Positions 12,410-25,618 are shown, counted from the first letter of the stretch. The stretch is DNA of 64,000 bases from Tetradesmus obliquus (GCA_030272155.1 CP126199.1:4018501-4082500); one strand, 5' to 3'. Notes: a model not told the origin generated them from the letters alone. Program-made: numbers and translations.

Positions 12410-13550
12410 AAAAACAGCAGAAGCACAAGCAGCAGCACGTCAACAGATGGATTGCATGTTTAACAAGCACTTTGTGCACGCAATTGGTTTGCCACAAACC
12501 ACCACAATTGCTCACGCAGCAATCAGGGACAGCGCTGGACTGCGACATGCAAGACGGGCAATGTGAGCACACATAGCAAGGCCCTTGCGGCAATAGTACA
12601 CCCTCCTTGCATGTCACCCATATTGCAACACATATTGCAACAGCTCTTTCACCTGAGGCTGGAGCCTACTAATGGGCTGTGACAGACCACCAATTTAACG
12701 CACAGCTGCAAGCTGTCAACCACTGCTACGTAGCATATTTCATAGGCAGCAACCCAGCAGATGTCCCACAAGCAAAGGCACGGGCAAGTTATCAGCTGGC
12801 CAGCCGGTCTGCCGGCCTGATGTAAAGGGAGAGTTTTCATTTTACAACATGTAAGCAGGGCTGAAGCTGGCTCTGGCGCCAAAAGACTGTGTCCCACTCG
12901 GACGAATCGATGACTACACGCTTGGCTTGATGTGAAAGAGCAGCTGCACTGCCACGGCTGTGGTGCTGCTTCCTGTGGTTCTAGTGCTCACCTCGCGGCC
13001 CCCGCCCTGCCCTGTAGCCCTCGATGGCCTGCTCACGCAGCTCAAGCAGCGCAGCTTCCTGCAAGCACCGCAGCCACGCAGCGCAACAGCACAGTCAGTC
13101 TCCTGGCTTGCTGCTTGCTGGGCCCAGCTGGAGCCACACAACATGCAATGTCTATGTCAATAACAGCAGGTGCAGCAGCACAGTACGCTGTAGATGAGCA
13201 TTGCGGTGGCAGCTGCAAGATATCTGGCTGCTGGCAGGAGTCTGATGTGCACGGTAAAGGCCGTGCTCACAGTTGCTGGCCAGCGCAAGCCGCCGGCACG
13301 GCTGTCCACAGATGCGGCCAAGCTACAAGAGGTTATGAGACGCACCTGTTTCTGCCGTTTTGCTGCTGGTGCCTGCTGCTTCTGGCGTTGCTTCTGGCGC
13401 TGCTTTGCGCCTGCCTGCTGCTGCTGCTGCTGCTGCTGCTCCTGGGCTGATTTGGCTGCTGCTCGGTCCCAGTGCTTGCTCTTGAGGTGCACCTTTGGGG
13501 GTGCATGCACCACCTCTCCAAACACAGGCCTGTCCACATCCAGCTCCTGT

Positions 13551-13583
<33 letters not shown>

Positions 13584-13766
13584 GCAGCAGTTGAATGCAG
13601 CAACATAACACACCGCTGCAGTGCATCACTTCAGGAACTCATTGCATTGCACGGGGCACACACAGCAGCCGTATCATGCAACACCCGTGATTGCCGCAAA
13701 TGCTGCGGCTTCCTTGCATGCTCAAACTTTCGCAGCTACAAAAGGAGGATGTTGCCGCTGCTGCTG

Positions 13767-13814
<48 letters not shown>

Positions 13815-13873
13815 GCAGTCTAGTTATTGCAAGCCACCACATGGCAGAGTGTGGAGCAGTCAGAGCGCAGCTG

Positions 13874-13911
<38 letters not shown>

Positions 13912-14811
13912 CACCTGGTCCTTGGCGGGCTTCCTCCCCTTCTTCTTCAGCTTCTTGGCATTCAGGTAACTGGCGGCACATCCAGCAACATGGCAGCAGC
14001 CATACAAAAATGTCAGAGGTTACAGTTGATAATTTGGATGAACCTCAGGGTCAGTACGAGTGACTGACAGCCTGCCTGCTGCCGCTGTAAAGCTTCAATG
14101 CAGCTGTAAAGCGCTGCTGCAGCTGTATAGCGATGTTGCAGCAATACAGCACTTCAGTAAACGGCAAGCTGGGTTGTGCATGTTGACACAGCAAGTGCAA
14201 GCAGGGGCTGTGTCAGGGCCAGGCACCCACTCTTTCTTGCGCTGCTTCAGCTTTTTGGGCTGCTCCCAGATGGCACCTCCACGGTTGCCTGCAGCTGCAG
14301 CGCTGTTAGCAGCAGCGGCTGTGTCGCTGACAGCACCAGCGGCACTAGCTTTGCTTATCTGTGGCGGTTTGCCTGCAGCCTGAGAGTCGGACCTGCCGGC
14401 TGACTGCTGCTGCTGCTGCTGTGCTGGATGCCGTTGTTGCTGATTTGATCCAGGTTTCTGCTGCTGCCGCTGCTGCTGCTGCTGCTGGTGGTGGTCCAGC
14501 TTCTGTTTCTTAGCCGGGGGCTGCGCTGCTGCTGCCTGCAGGCCACCCGAGACAACGCAACATCAGCAACCATTCAGGCTCACTGCATGCAGCGGCAAGT
14601 GTCCAACAGCTCAACACACATCAGCTAAGCACACCTTGAGAGCCATCATACGCCTGAGCGATGCTGGCACCTTCTCTACGTAGTCATCCTTGGTGGGCGC
14701 TGACGGCAGCGGCAGGCTGGCAGAGGCCCTGCCACGCGCAGCTTTGGCGAGGTTGCCCTGGTTGGCTGCTTTCACGAGCTTCGCTCGCCTCCTGATTGCC
14801 TTGCCCGACAT
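12273..14811 (-). CDS. CCDC137: CCDC137-like nucleolar/ribosome-biogenesis protein
   Basis: Six exons (minus): 14811-14635, 14535-14231, 13969-13915, 13546-13346, 13058-12992, 12316-12273; 282 aa; all phases agree. It starts MSGKAIRRRAKLVK and continues with a basic N-terminus, VPASLRRMMALK, a Gln/Ala-rich linker and a basic block (LKQRKKDYLNAKKLKKKGRK). Then comes the diagnostic VFGEVVHAPPKVHLK motif, a polyQ/basic stretch and a C-terminal helix (ALLELREQAIEGYR) ending ATLDTLKQLVK. The order basic N-terminus, FGEV..PP motif, Q-A-I-E-x-Y-R helix matches CCDC137-family proteins, which in animals are nucleolar RNA-binding proteins. The assignment rests on these motifs. Exon 2 ends at a GA|GTGGGT donor, chosen because it restores the YLNAKK frame. 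Confidence 0.75.
12323..12408 (-). repeat. (CTG)n tract, about 28 units, abutting an acceptor
   Basis: On the coding (minus) strand this is a CTG run that leads directly into CCTGCAG, the acceptor of the last exon of the CCDC137-like gene. It is the longest pure triplet run in the window. Confidence 0.9.
13553..13581 (-). repeat. (CTG)n tract before a 3' splice site
   Basis: On the minus strand this CTG run sits 5-6 nt upstream of the acceptor of CCDC137-like exon 4 (13546). Confidence 0.8.
13766..13814 (-). repeat. (CTA)n / (TAG)n microsatellite
   Basis: About 16 CTA units on the plus strand, in intron 3 of the CCDC137-like gene. It is the only long non-CAG triplet repeat seen here. Confidence 0.9.
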
Positions 14812-15367
14812 GACTGTGGTGCAGTGCTAAGAGGTTTGTTGTCAAGGACTTGCAGAAGCAGGCAGCCTCTGTCTGCACTTTGCAAGGACTGCTGCTGCTG
14901 CTGCTAAGGCCGCCGGCTAGCGTACAACGTTTGTGTTATCAAGATTTTGTCGAATGTTTTAGGTTTGATGTTTGTGTGGTGCGACGCGTGCTTTGCTGCT
15001 GCTGCTTCTGCTACGGTGTTTCGAAGGTGACTGCCGCAACCAAGTGTCGATCCACCACAGGTTCCGTTTTGAAAAGTCACCAAAGCGAGTTGGAAAGCAG
15101 CAATAGTGGTTAAGGTAAACATCACCCGCCGAACACCGTAACAGCACAACCCTAAGGGCTCATCCCACAAAAACACTGCACACACACATGCGCCAGTGCC
15201 TCTCTCCTCGAGTCACACCCTGCTCGTGGCCAAAACTGCATTTTTCAGCAGCATTTTCAGCACTCTATCTGCACACTTGGCAAACATTCTGGCAGCCCCA
15301 CCCTGCACATCCACAAAGCATAGCTCATGCCTCGCATGCGATCTGCTCACATTCCACATCCTGCTCC
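14812..15367. other. Intergenic between CCDC137-like and VPS51
   Basis: Should contain the CCDC137-like promoter and VPS51 3' UTR (both minus). No coding potential, no TGTAA on the minus strand and no repeats of note. Confidence 0.5.
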
Positions 15368-18300
15368 TCATTGCCTGCTCAGCGCCAGCAGCGCCTTCTC
15401 CAGCGTTGCCGTCTCCAGCATGGTTGGGTCTGTGCTGCGCTCCGCCGCTGCTGCCACCACCTCATCCAGCAGCTGGCCCACAGCCTCTGCGTCTGGACCG
15501 CCCAGCAGCCGCAGCAGCCGCGGCCGCATGTAGTATACGTCCAGCTGCAGCTGCTGCAGGCCTGCGCAGCAGCACACAACACCAGTACACGCATGATAGA
15601 GGCATCAGCTTCGTGCAGCTGAAGTTCATCCAGCAACGCGGATGCTACACGTGCAGCGCATTGTGCACAACGTGTTACTGCTGATGCGGGACCAGATGCC
15701 TGCCACTCCGCTGCCTGCACACACGCGCACACATGCAGACTGATCACAGCCGTACCTGCTTTGCCCAGTGTCTGCAGCCGAATGAACTCCACCAGCGACT
15801 TGAGCCCAACGATGGCCACAGCAGCCAGCAGCGCGCTCTGCGTGAAGCGCAGCCCGCTGGCGCCAAAGGGCTGCACCTTGCCGCGGAACAGCTTGGCCAT
15901 GCCGCGCTCCACCGCAGCACTCTCCAGCAGCACCTCGCTGCTGCTGCCCACGCGCTGGTGCTGCGGGGCGCCAGCTGCAAACCAGCAGGAGCAGGCGCGC
16001 GCAGAAAAGCGAAGCCGGAACGCTACTCAGCGACCATCAAGGTAAACGCAAGCTGTCAGAACATGAGCTGTTAACCAAAGCAATTCACCGACCCAGTCAG
16101 TGGCACTCGGCAACGTCACTCATCGCCACCGTGGTGTTGCTGATCTGTTGAAGTCTGCCGGCGTCCCGCGCCTGCCCAGCCACAACGCTCGGCTGTTGAC
16201 GCTCGCTTCGCTCGCATGCTTATATGTCAAACCGCAAACTCGCTGTCAAAAACGCCCCGCACCCCTCCTGGCAGTCAAGCAAGCCAGCAGCCCACCTGAC
16301 CCGGCGCCGCGCCCGCTCGCGTCCACCAGCCTGCTCAGCTCCGCCTCGCAGCGCCCCAGCCGCTCCAGCAGCAGGTCGCACACGGGGCGTGGCGCGCGCG
16401 GCGGCTGTGCGTGCAGCCAGTTGGTGCTGCCCACGCTGCGCTGCAGCAGCAGCGACAGGCTGCGGCCGTGCAGGTCCACGTAGCTGCCCAGCAGCAGGTC
16501 TGACGGGGATGCAGGGGCAGAGGCAGGGGTAGAGGCAGACTCAAGTTTGGTACTGCCTATGTATGGTCCCAGCACGCAGCAGCTCAAGGCTGGGCCACTG
16601 CACTGCTGAGATGTGATCACCAGGAAAGAACACTGCATGCCCGCAAGCCAGAATGTAATGCAGAAACATAACTCGACATCATGTCCTGCACATGCAAAGC
16701 AGCAAGTGCAAACGAGTCCACCAGGGCAAACAGCTGCCGCCAAACACAGTTGCGCATGCTGCCATGCGTGCTGCCCTACCCCCACCCCCTGGCAACAACT
16801 CACTCGCAGCCGTGCCCAGGCGCCGGGCCACCTCGCCTCCCACAAATGGCGGCGGCTCGTCGCTGGCCCTGAAGCCGCTGCGGCCCTGGAAGGAGCCCGC
16901 CAGCGCCTCCATCACGGCAGGCACGAGTGCGTCCTCCATGAACATGGCCAGCTTGGCCAGCAGCAGCACCAGGCCTGGCAGCGCGCGGCAATGGTTGTCG
17001 GCAATGGCAAACAGAAGGGATTGAGCGGTGTGCGTGGGGCAACTACGTTGCTATCACTCGACTGATTACAACGCAAGGCAGCGGCAATGGCGCGCACCGA
17101 TGACCTGGCATGCAGATATGCGCGTGCAGGGGCCTTTGAATGGGCAGGCTTGGCGGATCAGCTGCTACACCTGCAAGGATGCACGCAGCATTCAGCACAG
17201 CAGAACTGCAGCTGCTGCACTGCTAGATCAACTTTCGCATGCTTCGCTGCTTACTAGCACATCACAGTGGTGTGCTGTGGCGATGGGTACACAGCAACAC
17301 AACTCAACTATGCAGCTCACCTGTCTTTGGCGGATCATCTGCAGCACTGCTGCCGCTTGCATCGCCACTGTTTGTGCCGGGTTCAGCGCCAGATGGCTGC
17401 CGGCTGGATTCGCTGCTGCTGCTGCTGCTTGTTGCGCTTGCATCCTGCAGGGCAGCACATTTGCACGGCAAAAACAGCCTTCGCAACACTCGCAAAACCT
17501 GTGCAGCCACGTAAGCGCAGCTGTGCGACCACCAGGGTGCGGCGAGGATCAGTGCACTGCTGCCTGCAGTGCAGGTTCTGCTGTTGGTTTTTAGAGAGAG
17601 AGGGGTTACACTGGTGTACTCACGCGGTTCTGCTGTTGGTCCTGTTGTGCGAGCAGCATGCCGCTCACCTTGATCTTGGCTGCCGCCAGGAAGCTGCTGA
17701 CCAGTGACTGGAACAGTGCCTGTAGCTGACCCTGCACTGCATCAGACAGCTGCTCCTGGAAGGATGCCAGCAGCCGCCCATGCTGCTCATACACACGCAG
17801 GCCCTGCGCAGTGTGGCACATGACAGCAGATGCACACAAGTTTAGGGGTGAGCCTGGCGACAAACATAGCCAACAAGCACACCTCACATGCAGACTTCAG
17901 GCGTCGAGCCCAGGGCGTGCATCAAGTGTTGACTGATACACCTGACAGTGGCACAGTCAAAGTATAACATATGACTGGAGGATTTGCTGCCCAGCTTGGC
18001 TTTCATTCACCTTGAGCAGTGCTGCAATGCCGCGCTGGATGACCTCTGACAGGTAGCCGTACGCAGGGGACAGCGGCTGCACAGGCGCCTGGTCACCATC
18101 TGCAGGCAGCAGGTCCAAGCAGCAACAGCACAGGCCATGATTTCAAGACGCGCCGCAGCCAATCGCCAGCACAGAGCAGCCCCCCCCCCCCCCCCAAATA
18201 CAGGTGCACAGGAGGCAATGTCATGCGACCTGTCCAAGGAGTGCAAGTGACAGGGACATGCAGTTCCTCTCACGTAGAGAGAGAGTTTGGTCATGACACA

Positions 18301-21300
18301 GTCTGCTGAGAAACAAACTGGTTTGGCACCTGCAACAGCACCAGACTATGAGAGCACGTCAGAGAGGCTACGCTGCAGGTATACCTTGGCTGGCCAGCTG
18401 GCTGGTGACCATCCTCACGCCTGAGCTGATGCGCTCCTGCAGCGCGCCAAACGCAGCAGCGATGTGCCCGCGCACAGCCTGCTCTGTGGCGGCCGCAGCC
18501 CAGTCCCGCAGCGACAGCTCAGGCAGCTGGCTGTGCAGCAGCCCGATGTCGGTTGTGACAGCGGACATGGCCTGCGCAGCAGCAAAGCAGCAGGAACAGC
18601 AGCAGTGCAAACAAAGTTCTAGAAGCCATCCTAAGCATTTGGCGCCATGTGGTATCAGCTAATCCCAGCCTCCATAGCGATTCATGTTTCATCATGTGGG
18701 AACACAGCCTCTGCTTTGCTGCAAGCCACACACAAGTTCTCCAACAGCAGCAGCAGTAGCAGCACCAATCACATGCCATATGGCAGTGGGACATGCACGT
18801 GTCGGTCCTAGTCATCAGAACCAACCCTGCAGACGAACAGAACACGCCCAGCAGCTGCAGCAAGAGACACAAGACGACAACCAAGCAGCAAAGCAGCAGC
18901 AGCAGCAGCAGCAGCAGCTGGCCTCACCGCCATGACGGTGTCTGTGCCCCAGTTGTCAGGGAAGTCCAGGCTGGGCGACGTTGCGCTGAAGTCCTTGTCG
19001 CCGCCAGCCAGGTGCAGGCAGGCAGCAGTGGCGACGGCTGACATGGCGGAATCTCCCACTGTACGCCTGCAGGGCAGCACCACACAGCAGTGGCCCAACC
19101 AGCCTGTTGTGGTGTGGTCACTATACAACATGATCTACATGGATGCTACACTCTCTAGTCACTTCAACTGCCTCCAACCTTGGCAGTGCATTGCCCAACC
19201 TAAGGTCAGCGCAACACGTACTGAGCAGTGCAGCTTCGTTGCTGGCCGCGTGTATGCTGTCCGTGGCTGCAGCGCATGTATGATAGCCGTGCCTAACACA
19301 TGCAAGGGGCCCTGATAAGCAGCACCATGGAACAAGAAGGCATGCACATGTTGTAGGGCGGGCCAAGCGCCCTAGCCCTCGCAGGCTGCACTATCTGTAT
19401 CTACACTCACTGGATGAGCTTGAAGTACTCCCCTATGATGTCCTTGGCCATCGCCAACAGCGGCTTGCGCCGCGCAGCACTCTGGTCGCCCTGCAACATG
19501 TAGCCCGCACAGCAGCAGCAGCGCCGTCATGCACATAGCTGGATCAGCAGCATGTTGGCTGCTAGGTACTGTGTAGTCGCATCCTGAGCTTCTTCTAGGT
19601 GCTGATGCAGCAGCAAATGCAGCAGCCCTTGCGCATCACAAGAGGGAGACCTGACACTGACACCTGCTGCTGCATGCCTGGCGTTCATCCAGGAGCATAG
19701 CCTATATGAACGCAATTTCTGTCCGTTGACGTTCATGACCGTTTCGTCACACACCTGCAGGAAGATGCCGTTGACGTTCATGACCGTTTCCTGCATCGTG
19801 TTGATCAGCCGCTCATCAAGCGCCTTGACGAATCGCGGCAGGCTGGGCGGCGTGCCGTTCGCAGCAAAGCCCCACGCCTCAGGACTCTCCACGCCTGCTG
19901 GCACAGCAGCTGCGCTGCTGCTGCTGCTGCCACCCACTGCTGCGCCGCCAGGCTGCTGTGATACTGCTGCCATGACTGCTGCTACTGCTGCTGCTTCCTG
20001 CAGGATCCGCGTCATGCGCTCGCTGCGGCCTTGCAGGTACTTCTCCTGTTGATAGAACGAGCCAAGGCCGATGAGCATGCAAGTTGCAGGACGCAGAGCG
20101 TGAAGTCAGAGGTGCAGGGTGGGCACAGTACGCAACGACACCACAGTATTTGCACCTTGTGCATCAGATGCAGGCAGGCAAACCTACCACAACACAGTTC
20201 TGCAGATGCACTGCAAATCCCTTGTGCTGCAATCGGCTCCATTTCTACCAACTGCTGTTGCAACACATAGCCGACCTGCCAGCAATTCATGACACTCACC
20301 TGCAGCGTGTCGTCCGCCTCGCCCAGCTTGCGCAGCAGTAGCACCGCCTGCTCTGTGTCATCCTTGCGCTCAGCCAGCCGGCGCTTCAGTGCAGCGCTGA
20401 CCTGCGCAAGCAGCAGCAGCAGCAGAAGGCAGCAAACACATCAAGTGGTTGCACCAACAAACACCACAAACAGAGCTGCAAGCCAGCACGCGAATGTTGC
20501 CTTGCATGCACTGCAGCAAATCACACGGCGATTTGCACTCCTTGGCCCTCGTTGAAGATGCACCTGCTTCCTGATTGACAGCAACTGGTGCTGATGCCAC
20601 ATGCAATGAATCGGCAACGGCGTGCGCTGCTGTGCAAATAACCACAGATGAGCCCAGATGGTCATCACACCAGCTGCATGGCTCAGCACAGCAGTGGCAT
20701 GCTGACCTGGCGTGCGGCTGCATCGGCCTCGGCTGCGATGCCCCTGAACGCGCCCCTGTGGCCATACTTGCGCAGCAGCGGCAGCGCCTCACTGTAGAAG
20801 CCCACGGCAGCGCCCAGAGCATCCTCCTCAAGCGCAGCCTGCATGCGCCCTGGCAGGTCAAACACAGCCTGCAGGAAAGCAGCACAGGCGGGCAGACAGG
20901 GAACGGATTGATGCCGCGGCGCAGCGCAGTTCAAGTGGTGGCAGAGCATGTGCCAGCAGCAGGTGTTTCTGGTGGTAGCGTCGAAGTGGAGAACTCATTG
21001 AGTAGCCACAGCTGGCTGCCGCGCTGCGCAAAAGTATACATCTGCCCTGCTGGCGAGCTGCTGTGCTGCTGCTGGCCTCACCTGCAGCCTTGTGAGCAGG
21101 TTCTGCACCCGGTTTAGCTCCTCCACCTGCTGCCGCCGCTTGAGCAGCTTCTGGTTGACTGCACTGCTCTTGTCCGCCACAGTGTCTGCGGCACAGCACA
21201 CGTGACAATTTTATGCTATGTCCTGCTGCAAGGTTGTGAACACAAGCCATCTGCAGTAGATAACCAACATTGTGGTTGCAGCAACGTGCAGCACGCTCGC

Positions 21301-21900
21301 CTTGCTGCAGTTGCACTGTGCATCAACAGCATGACATGAACATGAAACTGGCTAAGAATCACACTGCCCAGCTGCTGCTGGCAGCACTTGTGCTGCCTGC
21401 TGCTGACCTGCAAGTTTGGAGCTGTTCAGACATCACTGTCAACCAACCTTGCACTGTTGCTCACCCATGTTGGTCTTGAGGCGTTCCATGTCTGACTCCA
21501 TGCCGTCCACATTGGTCTTCATGGCCCGGATAGTGTCAGTTGCTGCAATGAACTTGTTGTAGTTCTCATACACCAGCTGCTGCATGTCTGAGTCGAGGTT
21601 CTTGATCTCCCGCGCCATGGACCTGTGCTCAGTTAGCAGGCGGTCCACGCTGTAGGTCTTCGTCATCACTGCAATGTGCTGCTCTGCGTTGAAGGCTGGG
21701 CTGTCAAGGGTGGTGCCGCCCCCAACGTGCAGCGGCCTTGAAGAACCAACAGATGCTGCAGGAACATCAGCAGCAGCAGGTGATGCTGTTCCTGCAGCCC
21801 CACTGGCACCTGCAGCTGCCTGCTGTTGGTCTGCGTTTCCATAGTAGCTGGACAACAGGTTCTTGATACGCTCTGTGCGCCTTGCATAGTCTTCCTCCAT
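15368..21900 (-). CDS. VPS51: VPS51, GARP/EARP tethering complex subunit
   Basis: Fifteen exons (minus): 21900-21465, 21185-21082, 20868-20707, 20401-20300, 20045-19755, 19490-19411, 19066-18928, 18571-18385, 18099-18011, 17803-17624, 17444-17321, 16974-16804, 16499-16296, 15974-15756, 15561-15368; 893 aa, complete and phase-consistent. The N-terminus (MEEDYARRTERIKNLLSSYY) and residues ~70-145 carry the family signature (VYENYNKFIAATDTIRAMK followed by NVDGMESDMERLK). This long coiled-coil is the region by which Vps51 joins Vps52-53-54 and binds SNAREs. Later exons give the helical C-terminal body, e.g. FMEDALVPAVMEAL and LKSLVEFIRLQTLGKA. The complex tethers endosome-derived vesicles at the trans-Golgi. 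Its length is near or slightly above plant homologues because of Ala/Ser-rich inserts. Start chosen at the ATG giving the compact family-like N-terminus; an ATG 33 nt upstream is in frame. Confidence 0.93.
18180..18195. repeat. Homopolymer C16
   Basis: Sixteen consecutive C on the plus strand (G16 in the VPS51 transcript), in the intron between exons 18571-18385 and 18099-18011. Confidence 0.85.
19723..19790 (-). repeat. 23-bp direct repeat across the VPS51 exon 5 donor
   Basis: The same 23 bp occurs at 19723-19745 (intron) and 19768-19790 (exon), 45 bp apart. The exon copy encodes ETVMNVNG just before the donor at 19755; the intron copy would encode the same peptide. Confidence 0.85.
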
Positions 21901-23699
21901 GGCAAGTGAACAACGTGATCGGCTGTTGACCAATTGCCTGCTGTGCCTCTTTCAGGCGCTGCGCTGTTGTGTACTGGCACAGTACTGCTGCTGTTGCTGC
22001 TTTACAGCTGGGCTACAGGGCCAGGGACAGCACGGGCAGCCATGGGCTACTGACCTAGCCCTGATGTTACCCAGTTCCCATCAGAACATGCAGAACAACG
22101 TATCTTCTGGCAGTTGGTGCGTGCTGCTTGCGTGAAAGATGGGATGGGTTCGTGAAGCGTTCCACTTGCAGCCTTATCGTCTTCTGGTACATCACACATC
22201 CCACGAATGGTGCTCGTGTCGATGCACGGACCTTTATCGAGTGGACGAGGCGCTATTCCACGAGTGGGAAAACCCTGTTGACTGTGTTTCAGGGTCTGCC
22301 ACACTGACCGTACATATCGCCCAAAGGCGTGTGTTATCATGCCAACGTGTGAGTTTAACCGCTTTGACGGATTGAAGATTGTTTTGACAAGTCCTGCTGT
22401 CATCTGTGCCAGAGTCCTCCACACAGGACACTTTCTGTCAGGCTAACAGTGTCAGCATCAGCCACTGACCTGAGACCCCAGCTGACAAGCCACCTTGAGC
22501 ACCCTGCTTGGGGTTGCTTGGCGTACCAAAGCGCTTCATGTTGCTCAGGGGAAAACCCAGCAAAGCAATTATGTATGTGAAGACTTGTAATGGCTGCTTC
22601 TGCAACTTATCTTCAGCCAACCTGTCTAAGGTTCGTCGTTAGCTACACCCGCACCTGCTGTACAGCGCTGACCCTGGGCCTTCTGGAACACAGTAAATGT
22701 CACCATACCTCGCTGCGGCGCGCTGATCTTGGTTTTTCCAATGGAATTTGCCCATTTAGGCATCATCCGCCATGACGCCTTGCATGTTGCAGGGTATATC
22801 TCCAACCTTCTCACAGAGCGGCTAGTCTGTGGTCCTGCATGCTGAGCTCAGGGCTCAAGGTCTCAAACAGTCAAAGAGACATCTCACCCACCAGGATGGC
22901 AGGTTGGCACGTGATCAAGGCGCCAGTGACAAGGAGTACAAAAGGTATAAACACATACAGCTGTTACAGACAGCCCTCGTGCACCAGCCCAAAACGATGT
23001 ATCAGGCAGCAGGCAGCCACTTGAAAGAGCATGATCTCTGCTTGAAAAGCTATCCTCTCGAGCTGCTGCCTGAGCTGCTATCGAACAATGGCCCTGGTAT
23101 ACAAACACTTCCCGTGAACAAAACTGCCAGCTCTGCAGCGTCAAGACTGCCCCAGGACAGGGCTGCAGATCAAGCCAAAGCACGACTTGCCAAACCAACA
23201 CTTCATGCACATACCATGTGCACTTCACACCACGAGCAAAAAGTGGTGCTATCCACACATACAGGTACACACATACAATACACATGGACAAATACAACAC
23301 AGCACGCTGTTGACGTGTCGCTATCACAGTCTGTGGCCGCAAGACAAGTGGCTGCAAGCAGCGGTTGCTGCCAGAATTGGAGTGGCTGTTTGCTGCCAGA
23401 CCGTCGGTGCAAGGCCCAACGCCGCGTTCAAGTTCAGCAGTAACGCCACGGTAGCCAGCCATGCACACTGCTTTGCACAGACAGACCACTTGTAAGGGTG
23501 AGGAGAGACCTTCATGGAGCAAGGCTCAACCTCTGTTGCACCGCCACAGCAATACAGCACCCTACTATATTCATGTGCTGACAGCACGATCACAATCCAC
23601 ACACACCCTTAGACTTCGAGCCATCTCCCGCATCCCTCCACGGCGCTGGCCCCTGTCAGCAAACTGCTTCACGCACGCTGCTGCTGCCGCCGCCCCACT
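21901..23699. other. Intergenic between VPS51 and PEX11
   Basis: 1.8 kb holding the VPS51 promoter side and the PEX11 3' UTR (both minus). Open frames here have no family features. A minus-strand TGTAA lies at 22964-22968. No repeats of note. Confidence 0.5.
22964..22968 (-). terminator. TGTAA poly(A) signal, candidate for PEX11
   Basis: TGTAA on the minus strand, about 730 nt beyond the PEX11 stop. It is the nearest one I see, but the long distance makes the link uncertain. Confidence 0.3.
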
Positions 23700-25618
23700 T
23701 CACGCCACCTTGGCGACCAGCTTGCCCTCTGCTGCGCTGTTGGCTGCAGCCAGCGCCGGCTTCGCTGCTGGCGCTGCGCGCTTGGGGAAGGGCGGCAGCA
23801 GGAAGTAGCAGTTGAGCGCGCTAGCCAGCGTGCCAAGCAGGCCCACTGTGCGGGGCTTGAAGGGGTACAGCTGCAGCAGGCCCGCTGCTGTGAGCGCCTG
23901 CAGGCCTCCGTGGATGAACACCAGCAGCCTGCCGTTGATCTCCTGGCGCGCTGCCTCCTGGCGCTTGGCCCACTCCGCGTCGCTCTCGCTGGCCAGGCGG
24001 CGGCTGCTGACCTGCAGCACGCAGCAGCAGCACGACACAAGGAGCCAAATCGTTAAGCATTGCAGGACATGATACCAGCAAAGCACTGTCATTGTGCAGG
24101 GGAAAGCACGCCCCACAGCACGGTGCTGTGAGACTTCTTGTGCACGGACCAGCCTCACACTGTCACAAGATCATGCCCACGCTACTGGTGCAAACCCTGT
24201 CAAATCTCTCAACTGTGCACAATTATCGCACCTGCTCATGTATGGATCTGGCTGCTGTGGACATGTGCGCTTGCACAGCACAGGCGAGGGTGTAAAAGCG
24301 GCGGCGCATGCGGCAGGGCTCACCGAGAGGATGGCGTTGGCCTCAATGATCATGGTCAGCACAGAGCCCAGCGCCCAGCTCCACAGCGACACCTTCTGTG
24401 CGCGCTCGCCCGTCTTCTTGTCAGCGATGAGCCCGATCTGGTAGGCCCACACCACGTGGTCTGCTGAGAAGTAGGTGGCCATGAGCAGGTCCTTGAGCTG
24501 CAGGCAGCAGCAGCAGCAGCAGCACAGGTGACACGTGTCAAAGATGGAGCCGTGCTCTGGCGGCCTACAGCTGACATAAGCACCAGGGCTCAGCATAATG
24601 CTTTAGTGTATTCCTGGTGGCTGACAAGGCAAGAGGCAACCCGCGTGCACTGAAGCTGCAGTGCCAACTCAACGCGTGTACTGCCGCGTCGATTTCAACG
24701 CAAATCGGCAACTGCCGACTGTGCGCACTGCAAGGAATGTCCTGCAAGCATGCAGGGTGCTTGCCCACCTTGGCGAGCGCCTCCTGGTGCATCGGCTGCT
24801 TGCCTGTGAAGCCTGGCTGCGTAAGCAGCCCAGTCAGGGTCTCCAGCGGCTGCAGGGCAGCAACACAGCATGGGAGGAGGCAGAGGAAAAACACATCAGC
24901 AACATGCCAAGCAATTCTTGTAACGGGAAGCAATCAACCATAGTCTACAGCGGAGCCTACAGCATAGTTGCAATGAAACTGAGAGATGAAAGATAAGAAC
25001 ACGGCGCCAGGCAGCAGCAGAGGATAACTGCTGCTGTTCACGCTGCAACAAAGGCCAAAGCCATTCATGGTTGATGCCAGCTGCTCGCTCACCCTCATGA
25101 TGCGGAAGATCTTGCGCGCTGCTGTCACTGAGGCCTGGACCTTCTTCAGGTTGCCAGGCTGGCCTGCTGATAGGTACAGGCACAGATACTGCAGACAGCA
25201 ACAGCAGCACATGCAACAGCAGCACGCGTCACCAGGGGGCGACCTAAGATGTGGCAGCTGTGCCGCATCCTCATTGCAGCGACTGTGAAGAGTGGCAATT
25301 ACTGTTGATGTAAACCGGCGATGCTTTGGACAGCAGACAGCAGCCGCACCTGAACCAGCGCCGTAAGCTTGTCCTTGCCATCTGACTTGGCACAGAAGCC
25401 CTTGATGACCTGTACAACAGCAGGCACCGGTTTCTGTTTGTAAGGCTGAAAGGCCTCAGAGCAGTTAAGACTTTTTGAACACCATATAAAGGACCCATGC
25501 GACTTTGATCAAGCATCCAGGATGCTCTGCTGGCAACACGGAGCTTGGCCCGAGTCGCGGACATCTCTCGTGGCGGGGTGCACACCTGCAGCGTGTCTGC
25601 GTACTGCTGGTAGTCCAT
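23700..25618 (-). CDS. PEX11: PEX11 peroxisomal membrane proliferation protein
   Basis: Six exons (minus): 25618-25586, 25409-25350, 25188-25093, 24849-24769, 24497-24324, 24011-23700; 251 aa with all phases 0. The N-terminus is MDYQQYADTLQ, then a lysine-rich segment, YLCLYLSAGQ, and an amphipathic stretch. The segment after it is typical of the family: LKDLLMATYFSADHVVWAYQ, then GLIADKKTGERAQKVSLWSW, where PEX11 has a short motif before its first membrane-associated segment. The C-terminal part (RTVGLLGTLASALNCYFLLP) is hydrophobic. PEX11 proteins remodel the peroxisomal membrane and promote elongation and division. Length agrees with plant PEX11 (about 230-250). An in-frame ATG lies upstream of 25618, so the start could be longer; the short start matches family N-termini better. 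Confidence 0.9.
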
